DNA of 64,000 nt from Ignisphaera sp. (GTDB taxonomy: Archaea > Thermoproteota > Thermoprotei_A > Sulfolobales > Ignisphaeraceae), in the NCBI GenBank assembly GCA_038735125.1, contig JAVYNU010000004.1, positions 1 through 64,000 on the forward strand. Direction: 5' to 3'. Shown here piece after piece: positions 1-9,698 of the stretch. Made by a program: the position numbers and the translations under genes. Under the pieces are notes generated by a model. That model was not told where the DNA came from and ran no database searches. It was given only the letters and a program-made list of their open reading frames with translations. How positions within the stretch are numbered: the stretch's first letter is position 1; every line of letters begins with the position of its first letter.

Positions 1-1
1 A

Positions 2-157
2 ACAGAGAGAATAGATCTTGTAGTGCCATGCATAACAGCTGTGGGTGCCCCAATAGAGCCGCTGATAATTACTAGAGAAGAATTTGAGAAATTAAAAGAG
101 AAAAGAAATCCAGTTGTAGTAGAAGCGCTAAGCAGTGGAGTACCAATAATGAGTTAA
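2..157 (+). CDS. Nucleotidyltransferase-domain protein, 3' end only
   Basis: The window opens inside a gene. The frame starting at base 2 gives 51 residues and stops at TAA 155-157. The tail, with IEPLIITREEFEKL followed by a Lys/Arg-rich stretch and a hydrophobic end, looks like the C-terminus of small archaeal MNT-type nucleotidyltransferases, which usually pair with a HEPN partner. The catalytic GS...D part lies before the window, so the assignment rests on tail resemblance only. No HEPN partner follows; the next kilobase is non-coding or decayed. Confidence 0.45.
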   Translation, partial: TERIDLVVPCITAVGAPIEPLIITREEFEKLKEKRNPVVVEALSSGVPIMS

Positions 158-1143
158 CAAAATAGAACGAGATTAGATAAATATCTAACAAAACTTTTGG
201 TTGGCTAATAGTCTTCGCTGTTAGAATTCCTGGTTCAACTTCCTTCTCCTAATGTTCTTCTCTTACACATATAGATCCAATAGACATAGTGTAAATAGGT
301 TCGATACACATCATGAAAGATAAAGAGATTATAACTATAAACTATCTACAGCTATTTGATGATACAGCAATGTGAATGCTACAATAGGAAACATCTGCTA
401 GGCTTAAGCGATGATTTAATAAAGCTTGTTGACAAGCCTATAAGACTGCATGTATATAGTTTGAGTAGTGATATTTTGAAGGCTTTATGGGATTATTGTT
501 AGGTATGTAAGCAAATTCAGTTAATTGACAAAGCTTTAAATAAACTCTTTGAGTTTGTTAAAGTGAAGAGGGTGTATACATGCAAAACTTGAAAAGCTTG
601 AGAACACTCCAAGACAATTATTAGATAAAGCATGGATATATGTAATAAAATGACGGTAACACTTAACACAATAGATCATAGAAGAAGCTAGAAAATTCTT
701 GAATCCTATGATAAAAGCGATTTTGAATTAATTGCAACAAAGCTTGCTAGTATAGCTGTTAACAAGTAGTGTGAAACAACAATCAGCATAAGAGATAGAC
801 CTAGCATAAATAGGTGTATAGCCGCATGACAAAACGCTTCTATGATACTTTTTCAATGTGGTGAATAGGCATATATATCTTTAATTTTCGTTTTAATATC
901 TATCAATTTTTATTACACGTGAAGTAACTTTAAAAGTTAATCTAAATTCTAATTAACATTAAAACATTAGTGATGATAATAATTTATAATCATCTATAGC
1001 ATCTAACAATAAACACTATACAGTAATAAAAATACAGCTCATTACCATAAATTAATGCACATCAAAATGTTTATAGCTATAACTATTTTAATTAAAATAT
1101 AAATATAGGTACAAAAGATATTTTATACTAGGGTGTCCACATT
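158..1143. other. AT-rich region without intact genes, probably decayed
   Basis: About 1 kb with no convincing gene. A 47-codon open frame at 359-502 (plus) and short open pieces around 540-660 and 690-770 have gene-like codon content but are broken by many stops, which suggests relics of old genes. From about 840 onward the sequence is very AT-rich and ends in the promoter region of the MFS transporter, where the AT-rich stretch near 1090-1110 is a possible TATA element. Confidence 0.5.
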
Positions 1144-2331
1144 ATGGGTGAGGTAAAAGCCCCTGCTATGCGTTGGGTAATACTAGGTGTGCTGGTATTA
1201 GCATTTATGTGTGCATTTGCCTATGCATTTGCTATAACAACACCTTCTGCTGTGATACTAGGTAAGGTATTCAACTTGACTGATGTAGAGGTAGGATATC
1301 TAATGATGGCCTTATCGATTGCAGCTGCTATAATGTCGCTGCCTTCAGGCATTATAACTGATAAATGGGGGGTTAGAAGGGCTGGTATGTTAGCAATGGC
1401 TCTTCTAACAGTTGGCTGGCTGGTATCTGGTGTAGCCCCTAACTACCCTACTCTATTAGTTGGGAGAGCCATTGTTGGTTTAGGAGGAGTTCTTCTCAGC
1501 ATCGTTGGACCGCCAGCACTAATTGGCTGGTTCCCGCCAAAAGAAATAGGCACTGCGATGGGTATATGGGCTGTTGCAATGCCACTAGGTCTAGCGTGGG
1601 AGATACCCTTTGCAGGATGGATTATGAGTACCTATGGTTGGCAAACAGGATATTTAATAGGAGCCATATTCTCTATCATCTTACTACTTCTCTACGCAGC
1701 CATTGTGAAGCCGGGTCCGCTACTGGCACCTCCACCTAAAGCTGAAGCTGGTGTAAAGCCAGTTAGAATGAGTGAAGTATTTAGAAATGCAGATGTTTGG
1801 AAGTTCAGCTTATCAGTATTCTTCACAATTATCACATTCCAATCTGTTATGACATATTATGCTAGGTGGCTTATTAGCGCAAAAGGTGTTGAAGAAGGTA
1901 CTGCATATTTCCTCGCCGGCTTAATAGGTCTGATGGGAATTATTGCAGCGCCATTCTCTGGATGGCTTTCTGATAGACTTGGCGGAAGAAGAAAACTCGT
2001 TTACCTTCTCGGAGTAATACTATTGATAATACCGCTAATAGCTCTTCCATATGCTCCAGCTGAGCTACTGATACTTGTGACAATATTGCTTGGATTCTTC
2101 ACATTCGTAATACCTCCACATATGTTCTCAATACCAACACTAATAGTTAGACCAGAGCTTGCAGGTCTATCGCTAGGAATAACAATAACATTCTTCTACA
2201 TTGCCGGGATAATTGGAGTGCCACTTGCAGGCACAATATTTGAATCCTATGGCTTTGCAGCAACAACACTATTCCTTGTTGTATGCAACTTGATAGCAGC
2301 CGCGTTGGCCGTGCTTGTCAAAGCAAAGTAA
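1144..2331 (+). CDS. MFS transporter, OFA-like (oxalate/formate antiporter type)
   Basis: A 395-residue membrane protein with about 12 hydrophobic segments in two halves separated by a hydrophilic loop near residues 195-215. The loop after TM2 carries SGIITDKWGVRRAG, matching the G-x3-D-R/K-x-G-R-R/K signature of the major facilitator superfamily, and the second half repeats it as GWLSDRLGGRRK. Length and layout fit 12-TM MFS carriers such as the OFA and nitrate/hexuronate groups. The substrate cannot be read from sequence; a small organic anion is plausible because the next genes and the cluster at 5-17 kb handle organic acids. The ATG is preceded by GGGTG about 7 bases upstream. Single gene with its own promoter region. 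Confidence 0.85.
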   Translation: MGEVKAPAMRWVILGVLVLAFMCAFAYAFAITTPSAVILGKVFNLTDVEVGYLMMALSIAAAIMSLPSGIITDKWGVRRAGMLAMALLTVGWLVSGVAPNYPTLLVGRAIVGLGGVLLSIVGPPALIGWFPPKEIGTAMGIWAVAMPLGLAWEIPFAGWIMSTYGWQTGYLIGAIFSIILLLLYAAIVKPGPLLAPPPKAEAGVKPVRMSEVFRNADVWKFSLSVFFTIITFQSVMTYYARWLISAKGVEEGTAYFLAGLIGLMGIIAAPFSGWLSDRLGGRRKLVYLLGVILLIIPLIALPYAPAELLILVTILLGFFTFVIPPHMFSIPTLIVRPELAGLSLGITITFFYIAGIIGVPLAGTIFESYGFAATTLFLVVCNLIAAALAVLVKAK

Positions 2332-2579
2332 TTCAATTGCATATATTTTTTATCATTTATTATAATAAATTTTTTGTATAGCAAAACATGACGAAATATG
2401 TTTAAGTCTCCAAATTCGGGCATAGACCTAGGAATCTCATGAAACTGAGGCAAAGGATGAGACTACATTCCATATTTCTAGCGTACAACTAGCAACAAAT
2501 TTATTATGTTAAAAAAATATAGAGGGCTGAGACATATACTCTCCCGCTAAGCTAAAAGGTTGTGCTTAGGGTGTATGAT

Positions 2580-4163
2580 ATGAAGTTTGCCTTTTTATCT
2601 ATGTCGAGAACCAAAGATTTGGGAAAGAGGGTTGCTATAATTGGTGCCGGGCCTGCGGGCCTCTCAGTTACTGGCTACTTAGTTACTAGGGGCTTCGAAG
2701 TCGATGTTTATGAGAAATTGCCCCTACCCGGCGGCTTAATGACTTTTGCCATTCCAAGCAACAAAATAGATGTTAACGGTATTTTGGAAGGATGTAAAGA
2801 TTTAGAGCAAAACTTTGGTGTAAAGTTCTACTTTAAAACAAAAGTTGCTTCTGGTAGAGGTGTAGAAACAGGTGATGAATTTGTCGAAAAAGTTATAGAC
2901 TTCTATGATATTATCAAAAAATATGATGCCGTAGTAGTTGCAACAGGTACATGGGAAAGCAAAAAGCTTAACATACCTGGTGAAAATGCGGCAAATGTTA
3001 TACCAGCACTAGAGCTTCTCTACAGGATCAGACTTTCAGAGCTTGGCTATACATCAAACATTAAATTGCCGAATAGAGTTATTATTGTAGGTGGCGGTCT
3101 TAGTGCTGTTGATGCTGTTGAAGAATGCTTGAATAGAGGTGTAAAAGAAGTCTACTGGATCTATAGAAGAACAGCAAAAGAAGCTCCGGCAGGTATCTAC
3201 AACATAAATAGGCTCGTAAATCGCGGTGTAAAGTTCCTTGAATTAACGCAACCTATAGAAATACTAACCGAAAATAATGTTGTAAAAGCTGTTAAGCTTG
3301 TTAAAATGAAATTTGAAGGTACTGATGAATCGGGTAGACCAAAACCAGTCCCAGTTCCTGGGTCGGAATTTGTTCTTGAAACAGATATGGTTATAACTGC
3401 TATTGGTGAGAAGCCTACCCCACCAATTGGTGTTGGTGATTTAGCTAAGTATGTAGGAGATGATGGGAGGCTGTTAGTGGATTTAAGCTATAGGGTTCCT
3501 GGTACAAGCGTTTTTGCTGCAGGAGATGTTGTTCAAGGCCCTACAAAAATAGGTTTAGCAGTTGACCATGGTTTAAAAGTTGCTAGATCTCTCGATAAGC
3601 TTGTCTCTGGCTCAGCTCCAAAAATAGCGGAGATGATAGCATCTTTACCTAAAGCACGGTATATAGCCAGCTATACTAAGTGGGCCGACGCCATAGGTAA
3701 ATCTACTTGTGGATTTCTGGCCACAAGGTTAGGTATTGAGGAGGGTAAATGTTTGTCTGGAAAGCCATTCCTAAAGATAATTGATTACAATAAATGTATT
3801 GGGTGTGAAACCTGTAGCGCTATTTGCGGTTTTCTCCACGACGGAAAACCTCTAATAAAAATTGAGAAAACAGAAGATGGTGTTGTAATTCCGATAACAT
3901 GTATGCATTGCACTAATGCAAAATGTGCTGAGGCGTGTAAACGAAAAGCAATTGTTAGAGGATCTATGAAAGAGGTGTTGATCGACTATTCAAAGTGTAA
4001 TAACTGTCTAGATTGTGTCTATGCGTGCCCCATACGTGCGATAAGGATTAGAGGTGGAAGAGCAGTTAATTGTGATCTATGCAAAGCATTACGAGAGCAT
4101 GGATTACCTCCTGCTTGCATATCTATGTGTCCAAGCAATGCAATAATGTTATACGCTACATAG
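2580..4163 (+). CDS. GltD-like FAD/NAD(P) oxidoreductase fused to a 4x[4Fe-4S] ferredoxin domain
   Basis: The 527-residue protein has two parts. Residues about 15-365 form a two-Rossmann flavoprotein like glutamate synthase small subunit, SudA and NfnB: GAGPAGLS binds FAD, GGGLSAVDAVEE binds NAD(P), and YRRTAKEAPAG and AAGDVV are typical. Residues about 395-527 hold four cysteine groups (CIGCETCSAIC, CMHCTNAKC, CNNCLDCVYAC, CDLCKALRE...C...C) as in HycB/NrfC-type subunits with four [4Fe-4S] clusters. The N-terminal Fe-S domain of bacterial GltD is absent. ATG 2580 is chosen over GTG 2562 because GGGTG lies 7 bases before it and the paralogue at 33834 begins the same way (M-K/R-FAFL). That paralogue and its neighbour at 34891 are the split form. 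Role inferred: electron transfer between NAD(P)H and ferredoxin or a sulfur acceptor. Confidence 0.85.
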   Translation: MKFAFLSMSRTKDLGKRVAIIGAGPAGLSVTGYLVTRGFEVDVYEKLPLPGGLMTFAIPSNKIDVNGILEGCKDLEQNFGVKFYFKTKVASGRGVETGDEFVEKVIDFYDIIKKYDAVVVATGTWESKKLNIPGENAANVIPALELLYRIRLSELGYTSNIKLPNRVIIVGGGLSAVDAVEECLNRGVKEVYWIYRRTAKEAPAGIYNINRLVNRGVKFLELTQPIEILTENNVVKAVKLVKMKFEGTDESGRPKPVPVPGSEFVLETDMVITAIGEKPTPPIGVGDLAKYVGDDGRLLVDLSYRVPGTSVFAAGDVVQGPTKIGLAVDHGLKVARSLDKLVSGSAPKIAEMIASLPKARYIASYTKWADAIGKSTCGFLATRLGIEEGKCLSGKPFLKIIDYNKCIGCETCSAICGFLHDGKPLIKIEKTEDGVVIPITCMHCTNAKCAEACKRKAIVRGSMKEVLIDYSKCNNCLDCVYACPIRAIRIRGGRAVNCDLCKALREHGLPPACISMCPSNAIMLYAT

Positions 4164-4230
4164 AATAGAGGCTTATAAAACTAATTTTAATTCTCAATTA
4201 TTTTCTGTATTTATGAAAACAAAGAAAAGA

Positions 4231-4240
4231 AATATTTTTA
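4231..4240 (+). promoter_or_regulatory. TATA box of the rhodanese gene
   Basis: The stretch AATATTTTTA sits about 40 bases before GTG 4280. Transcription starting about 25 bases downstream would begin near 4262, after the upstream candidate start at GTG 4253, which supports the downstream start. Confidence 0.5.
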
Positions 4241-4279
4241 AGTCTCTGAAGAGTGTTCTACTTAATAGGAGTGGAATCT

Positions 4280-5128
4280 GTGAGAAGAGTAAGCCCAATA
4301 ATTCCAACAAATCAATTAGAAGTAAACTTGGGTACGCCAAATCTTGCAATAATTGATATACGTCCTCCTCAAGAATATCTAGAAGGTCACATTCCCGGAT
4401 CTATAAACATACCCTTCGATCCATTCAATTCTGATTGGGCTGTAACAAGAGATGATTTGATTCTAGAACTTCCACCTCCGGAACAGCTTTTCCAGACAAT
4501 AGGCAAAGCTGGGATAACCTCTGAGTCTATAGTTGTTGTGGTTAACAAAGTGGATACAGCATACAATAGAGCTGATGCTACAAGAGTTGCTGTAGAGCTT
4601 ATCTATGCTGGTATAGATAATGTTGCTGTATTAGATGGGGGTATCAATAAATGGGTTAAAGAGGAAAGACCGCTAACAAAAGAAGTACCAAAAGTCTCTC
4701 CCACGCAGTATAAAGGTGTGTTGAGGAAAGACATATTTGTGTCGAAACAGTATGTTCTTGAAAGAATTGGCAAGTCTACGATAATCGATGCCAGGCTTCC
4801 TGAAGTATATTTCGGTGTGACTGTAGAGCCTTGGGGGCCTGTACCAGGTCATATACCAACAGCAAAGAATCTTCCAACTCCATGGCTGTGGACCGATGAA
4901 GGTCTTTTCAAACCAGTTGAGGTACTGAAACAGATGGTAGAATCTGTCGCAGGCGTGGATAGAGATAAGGAGATAATTGTGTATTGCGGTGTTGGAGGTT
5001 ATGCATCTGCTTTGTGGTATGTGATGACGCAAATTCTCGGATATACAGATGTTAAGATATATGACGGTGCTTGGCAAGAGTGGGTTAAAGAGCCGAGAGG
5101 ACCTATATCAGTATTTAAGTGGGAGTAA
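4280..5128 (+). CDS. Thiosulfate/3-mercaptopyruvate sulfurtransferase, two rhodanese domains
   Basis: A 282-residue tandem rhodanese. Domain 1 (about 5-130) has the CH2A-like ARTICLE IDIRPPQEYLEGHIPGS pattern but no cysteine at the active-loop position, so it is structural. Domain 2 (about 140-282) has IDARLPEVYFG...GHIPTAKNLP and the loop YCGVGGYAS, whose Cys is the likely sulfur-carrying nucleophile. GTG 4280 is preferred to GTG 4253 because AGGAGTGG stands 5 bases upstream and the TATA box is too close to the earlier codon. It follows the FAD/ferredoxin fusion gene by 116 bases on the same strand, hinting at a shared role in sulfur redox chemistry (inference). Confidence 0.85.
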   Translation: MRRVSPIIPTNQLEVNLGTPNLAIIDIRPPQEYLEGHIPGSINIPFDPFNSDWAVTRDDLILELPPPEQLFQTIGKAGITSESIVVVVNKVDTAYNRADATRVAVELIYAGIDNVAVLDGGINKWVKEERPLTKEVPKVSPTQYKGVLRKDIFVSKQYVLERIGKSTIIDARLPEVYFGVTVEPWGPVPGHIPTAKNLPTPWLWTDEGLFKPVEVLKQMVESVAGVDRDKEIIVYCGVGGYASALWYVMTQILGYTDVKIYDGAWQEWVKEPRGPISVFKWE

Positions 5129-5171
5129 CTAAAACATAAAATAAAAATAATTTGTTTTTATAAATTCATGT

Positions 5172-5396
5172 CTATTCTCTAACTATTTTTGTAAGCTCTC
5201 TGTATAGCTCTATTTCTTCTAGCATCTTCATAACTCTTTCTCTATATTCAGCCTCTCTTTGCCAGTAAGATTTCTTTCTAGGTTTCTTATGCAGAACCTC
5301 TTTGTAGTACTTCCATATACATTCTTCTATGTTAAGTTTATCCAGCTCCTCAACTGTTAGTTCAAGAGGATCTTTATCTAGGCACCCAGGAATCAT
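5172..5396 (-). CDS. Small charged protein, last gene of the oxidation operon
   Basis: A 74-residue, highly charged, probably helical protein with no recognised domain; the second half (KKSYWQREAEYRERVMKMLEE) is basic and likely a long helix. ATG 5396 is chosen over an upstream start at 5432 because GAGGTGA stands about 6 bases before it and it then begins 13 bases after the stop of the flavoprotein gene instead of overlapping it. It is probably translated with that gene and may be a small accessory subunit, but this is guesswork from position. Confidence 0.6.
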   Translation of the reverse strand: MIPGCLDKDPLELTVEELDKLNIEECIWKYYKEVLHKKPRKKSYWQREAEYRERVMKMLEEIELYRELTKIVRE

Positions 5397-5409
5397 TTCA
5401 TTATCACCT

Positions 5410-6957
5410 CTATGGTACTCCCTCCCATGCAAGTGGATGCATAATTTGGTCAGGATCTAAAACGCTCTTTATCTTCTTCACAACCTCCATATACGTTGGT
5501 ATGACTCCCACTTCACCTGTTCTCGCAACACCGTATTTAGCATCGAATCTTAATCCTAGCTTTACAAGTGCTCTGTTTAGTCTTGGAGCAAATCTGGGGC
5601 CTATTTCTTTTATTAATCTTGGATCTGTTGGGTGGCCTGCTATCATAAGCTCGAACATTGCATAGTGGGCATCCTCAACAGGGTATACTATTGCACCTCT
5701 TTTGTATTTAACATCCCCTTCATCAGGATCTTTGAGAACAGGCTCCGTTGCATATAGTAGCGTTAACATCTTGAAGTATCTCGGATAGGCGTAGAGAGGT
5801 GCAAGTATCATACCGGCCGGGGCACCTACTGTGCCTGGATAAGACCAGTACTTAATTGTGTACTCAGAGTATAGAGATGCAGACATATTTAGTTGTGCGT
5901 CTTCAAACATTTGATAGAATGGCAGCTTATCTGTTATTATTCTTCCGCCATACTTCTCGGTTATCTCTCTCACCCTCTTCTCTTCATAGTCTGCCCATCT
6001 CTTTGTACCTTGCACGGTTAACATCAGCATCCACTCTGGATTAACTCTATCAATGATATCAACAGCATCTGGCGAATCTGCAAAGTACTGGGTATACTTG
6101 AACCCTGTATACATCGCTGTTCCTGTACACAGTTCATTTTTCGCAACCTCTTCTAGAGCTAGTGTAGCTGCATCAACATTGTTGAAGGCTGGCTGGAAAA
6201 CTCTGACTTCCTCGTCAAGTGGATGGGTTCTTAAGGCAACTTTTGTAACTATACCCAGAGTTCCCTGTGCCATTCTCGGAATATGTCCTAGGTCAGGTCC
6301 TGGTCCGTGAGGCCATAAGGGTCTTGGATTCTCATAGTTTGCTAAGCTTCCTGTTCTCAGTATTGTTCCATCTGGCAATACCATCTCATATCCAACAATC
6401 TGTCTATTCACAAATCCTAATCTTGCATTAGCCTTATTTGTTATTCCATGGGTGAAGTGAGAGCCTATGTAGAATGTTGAGCATGCACCTGGCTGGTGAA
6501 TGAACATCCTTCTTTTGAGAAGTTCTGTTTGGAGCTTGAATATTGGGCACCCAGCTTCGACTACCGCTACCATGTTATCTTCATCAATAAGCAGTATGCT
6601 GTCCATTCTGCTGACATCAACTATTATACCTCCAGTTCTCGGTATATGCCAGCTAAACTGGCTTCCAGTAGAACCCACAGGGACTACAGGTATTTTGAAT
6701 TGGCGGGCAACCCTGACTATTGCTCGAACTTCTTCAACTGTTCGAGGTAGAACAACTATAAATGGGGAGTACGACTTCCAGTTAAATTTGAGGTAAGCCG
6801 CATAGTCTTTAGAATATCCAATAGTGATTGCAGGGTCGTCCGAAACCCACTCTGGCCCTACGATATCCACTAGGACTTGCTTTACCCTGGCCAAGACATC
6901 TGGATCTATGTAGATGTTGTTACTTTCTTCATGTGGGGATCTTAGAACTGAGGTCAT
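5410..6957 (-). CDS. FAD-linked oxidase, GlcD/D-lactate dehydrogenase family (second copy)
   Basis: A 515-residue member of the vanillyl-alcohol-oxidase flavoprotein superfamily. Residues about 55-235 form the FAD-binding PP-loop domain: VVLPRTVEEVRAIVRVA, VPVGSTGSQFSWH, GGIIVDVSRM and AQGTLGIVTKVALRTHP are typical. The rest is the substrate cap (FAD-oxidase_C) ending in LDPDQIMHPLAW, the usual family ending. It lacks an Fe-S domain and would pass electrons to the CCG-domain protein encoded 11 bases upstream, as GlcD does to GlcF. Substrate is probably a 2-hydroxy acid, but the WHIPRTGG region differs from lactate dehydrogenases, so another alcohol or phenolic substrate is possible. Confidence 0.8.
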   Translation of the reverse strand: MTSVLRSPHEESNNIYIDPDVLARVKQVLVDIVGPEWVSDDPAITIGYSKDYAAYLKFNWKSYSPFIVVLPRTVEEVRAIVRVARQFKIPVVPVGSTGSQFSWHIPRTGGIIVDVSRMDSILLIDEDNMVAVVEAGCPIFKLQTELLKRRMFIHQPGACSTFYIGSHFTHGITNKANARLGFVNRQIVGYEMVLPDGTILRTGSLANYENPRPLWPHGPGPDLGHIPRMAQGTLGIVTKVALRTHPLDEEVRVFQPAFNNVDAATLALEEVAKNELCTGTAMYTGFKYTQYFADSPDAVDIIDRVNPEWMLMLTVQGTKRWADYEEKRVREITEKYGGRIITDKLPFYQMFEDAQLNMSASLYSEYTIKYWSYPGTVGAPAGMILAPLYAYPRYFKMLTLLYATEPVLKDPDEGDVKYKRGAIVYPVEDAHYAMFELMIAGHPTDPRLIKEIGPRFAPRLNRALVKLGLRFDAKYGVARTGEVGVIPTYMEVVKKIKSVLDPDQIMHPLAWEGVP

Positions 6958-6968
6958 ATCCGGACACC

Positions 6969-8216
6969 TTAAACAAGAGCCTTATCTATAAGCTCTATCA
7001 GGTTATACACCTCAACACCAAATTCATTAGCAACTGCTTTAAATGATCTGACACAGGATGGACATGTCGTCACTATATATTTTCCACCTACTGCGACAGC
7101 TTCTTCAACTCTTCTCCTAGCTGTAACCTTGTTGAGCTTTGGAAACGTGAATTCAACACCTCCTCCAGCACCACAGCAATAGGTGTTTAGTCTATTCCTA
7201 AACATCTCAACAACCTCTACACCGATAAGCTTCAAAATTTCTCTTGGGGAATCCCATACAGGGAATGGCATGATATGTCTCGTTAAATTGCATGGATCGT
7301 GGTACACCACCTTCATGTTAAGTTTTCTTAGCTTTGCTGACTCTTTCTCTAATAGCGGTAATATAAGGTCTGTGATGAACTTAACCTCGAATGGAAGCTC
7401 GATATTGGCATCTCTAACCTCCTTTATGAATGTTCTATAGTCATGGGGGTCGAGGAACACAACAGTTTTTGCACCTGCATCTGCAAGAGCTTTCGCATTG
7501 TGCCCTAGGAACTCAAGGCCATCGTCGTAGAGGCCTGCTCTAAAGAGGAGATAGCCACTGTGCCACTCATCTTCATAGAGATACCCAACCTCAACACCTA
7601 GCTTATGAAGTATTCTCAGTACGGCTTGGGCTACATATGGAGCTCTATAGCTGTATACATCACCCACAAACAGCATCGTATCTGCTTTCCTAGGTAGCGA
7701 TACACCTGGGGGTATCCAAGAAGCTCTCTTCTCCAGAGGTTCACCATATGGATTTCTGAATTTCTTCAAGCTCTCTACAATAGGCTTCCAATACTCTGGA
7801 AGACCAACCTCTTTGACGTAGTGCTCCTTCATTATCTCCATAATGGTTAGGGGATAGACCCTCATCGCATTTTCGCACCAGAACTCGCAGTGGCCACAAT
7901 CTGTACAGGTGTATAGTATATGCTCAATTGTTTTGCTCCATGTAATCCTACCTTCGAGAATACCCCTCGCAATCTCAACAGTGCCTTCAGCATAGTATGC
8001 CGCAAATCCAAATGTTTCGCCTCTCGGGCATTGGCTAACAAATCTGTGATCTCTTGCATCTGGGGCAAACACGAATCTGCAGTACTTACACTTATTGCAT
8101 AGAATTGTAAGGTCGTACATTTCTCTAAGTTCTCTTTTTCTAAAGGCTGGGTATCTCCAGATTACTTTCCCACTACGAGGGGTTGAGGCTTGAGAAGTTT
8201 GAGTCATATCCCACAC
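6969..8216 (-). CDS. Iron-sulfur oxidoreductase with CCG domain (GlcF/HdrD-like)
   Basis: A 415-residue electron carrier. Two N-terminal cysteine groups, CNKCKYC...C and CTDCGHCEFWC, resemble a ferredoxin dicluster, although the first is unusual (its last Cys is about 18 residues away). The C-terminal half has two CCG-type motifs: DPCNLTRH...YCCGAGGGVEF is clear, and CPSCVRSFKA closes the second; the first half-repeat (FVGDVYSYR) is degenerate. In GlcF, LldE and HdrB/D such domains accept electrons from a flavoprotein partner. It is flanked within about 10 bases by two GlcD-like genes, so both may share it. Start is GTG 8216 or ATG 8207; neither has a decisive ribosome-binding site. Confidence 0.8.
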   Translation of the reverse strand: MWDMTQTSQASTPRSGKVIWRYPAFRKRELREMYDLTILCNKCKYCRFVFAPDARDHRFVSQCPRGETFGFAAYYAEGTVEIARGILEGRITWSKTIEHILYTCTDCGHCEFWCENAMRVYPLTIMEIMKEHYVKEVGLPEYWKPIVESLKKFRNPYGEPLEKRASWIPPGVSLPRKADTMLFVGDVYSYRAPYVAQAVLRILHKLGVEVGYLYEDEWHSGYLLFRAGLYDDGLEFLGHNAKALADAGAKTVVFLDPHDYRTFIKEVRDANIELPFEVKFITDLILPLLEKESAKLRKLNMKVVYHDPCNLTRHIMPFPVWDSPREILKLIGVEVVEMFRNRLNTYCCGAGGGVEFTFPKLNKVTARRRVEEAVAVGGKYIVTTCPSCVRSFKAVANEFGVEVYNLIELIDKALV

Positions 8217-8225
8217 TCAAGAAAC

Positions 8226-9698
8226 TCATTCTTCTATTCTTAGTTTTGTGGGATTCATGATGTTGTTTGGATCTAGAGTTCTCTTAATCTTCATCAAGAC
8301 CTCGTAGTATACTTGGCTTCTGCTGTACATAAGCTTAGCAAGCACTCCATAAGGCCTGCTATAGAATGCCCCTAGTTTTAACAGCTCTTCAGCTGTTTCA
8401 TAGTATAGCTCTTTCACTCTTGCTACTTCCACACCCTCTAAACTTCTATTGAACACCACATTGCATGCAACAACACCGATCCTATCTGTGGGTACAATGG
8501 TTACTCCCAGCTGCTCCATGGGAAAACCATATTTCTTGCATAGTGCTTCGAGAGCCTTATACATAGCTGGTATATCTTTTAAAGAGCATATGAAGGGTAG
8601 AAGAGTTCTAGCACCTCTGAACTTAGAGTACTTAATCCAGCCACTTGGATACGAGACTTCCTGCAAGAACCTCTCTTTCGCTTTTGGAATATCTGGTAGC
8701 TCATCTAAGAGTCTTAATCCGTGTTTTCCTAGCTTCTCAGTTAAGTCAGCTAGCATAACCTCTATGCCATCTCTTCGACCTCTTAATGAGAATGCTATAA
8801 GCCACCTTGGCAACTTTGACATCAAATCTAAGGCTTTTTTCTCGTAGCCAGGGCTTTCCTCTGCAAAGAATAGAGCTGCATCAACGTTATTGAATATCAC
8901 CATATCTCTTGGGTATCTAAGCCACATAATCTCTCTAACAATTTTATGAAGATCCTTCTCATCATTTACAGCTACGAAAAGTGCTTCAACACTTTCACCA
9001 ATAGGCTTAAGCTTGACCCACCCCTGCGTAACTATACCTAGAGTGCCTTGCGACTGATACCATATATAGTTCATGAGCCCTGCATATGGAGATGCGTGAG
9101 AGTGTACATAAGGCCACTTAATCTGTGGAAAAGCCTGTTGACCAGTTTTCAAGAGCTCTCCTGTTGGAAGCACAAGAGTCATTGTTGTTAGAATTTCTTC
9201 GCTGTAGTATACCCAGCCATATAGAGGAGCGAGATCGAGATAGGTTGAAAGAGCCGAACTTGATTTAGGCAGTTCAGCGGGTGTTAGAACTCTAAGTCCA
9301 TACTTTGATACATGTTGCTGCAGCTGCTCAAATGTTACACCAGCTTGTATAGATGCCATAGCGGCTCTTGCATCTACATCTAGTATCCTATTCATTCTTC
9401 TGAGATCTACTATAACACCTCCTGGCGCTGGTATTGTGCCACCCAAGTTATTTGTTCCACCAGAAAGCGGTGTTACAGGTACTAGATATTTATTAGCATA
9501 TTCAATTATTTCCTGAACTTCGTCTGTAGATTCAGGTCTTATGATGGTCTCAGGTTTTACAGGTTTTACAAAGCTGTGGTCCTTAGAGTATTTCTCAAGC
9601 TCCTTCTCATCTGTGATAACATTGTTATTGCCAACAATTTTGGCTGCCATTTCTACGAACTTATCTAGGCCACCCATACCTCCTACCCCTACCACCAT
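8226..9698 (-). CDS. FAD-linked oxidase, GlcD family (first copy)
   Basis: A 490-residue GlcD-like flavoprotein. The FAD domain has PVTPLSGGTNNLGG, the classical PP-loop, then GGVIVDLRRMNRILDVD and QGTLGIVTQGWVKLKP; the C-terminus ends in KRTLDPNNIMNPTKL, the family hallmark. Expected reaction: oxidation of a 2-hydroxy acid such as lactate or glycolate. The first ten bases overlap the end of the aldehyde dehydrogenase gene (ATGGTGGTAG), indicating coupled translation. It differs considerably from the second GlcD-like protein in this operon, so the two probably act on different substrates or form a heteromer with the CCG protein between them. Confidence 0.82.
   Translation of the reverse strand: MVVGVGGMGGLDKFVEMAAKIVGNNNVITDEKELEKYSKDHSFVKPVKPETIIRPESTDEVQEIIEYANKYLVPVTPLSGGTNNLGGTIPAPGGVIVDLRRMNRILDVDARAAMASIQAGVTFEQLQQHVSKYGLRVLTPAELPKSSSALSTYLDLAPLYGWVYYSEEILTTMTLVLPTGELLKTGQQAFPQIKWPYVHSHASPYAGLMNYIWYQSQGTLGIVTQGWVKLKPIGESVEALFVAVNDEKDLHKIVREIMWLRYPRDMVIFNNVDAALFFAEESPGYEKKALDLMSKLPRWLIAFSLRGRRDGIEVMLADLTEKLGKHGLRLLDELPDIPKAKERFLQEVSYPSGWIKYSKFRGARTLLPFICSLKDIPAMYKALEALCKKYGFPMEQLGVTIVPTDRIGVVACNVVFNRSLEGVEVARVKELYYETAEELLKLGAFYSRPYGVLAKLMYSRSQVYYEVLMKIKRTLDPNNIMNPTKLRIEE

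Noticed and set aside
359..502. 47-codon plus-strand open frame
   Set aside because: Short, no family match, no clear ribosome-binding site, surrounded by decayed sequence.
4673..5077. 134-codon minus-strand open frame inside the rhodanese gene
   Set aside because: Antisense shadow; the plus-strand rhodanese domains are clear.
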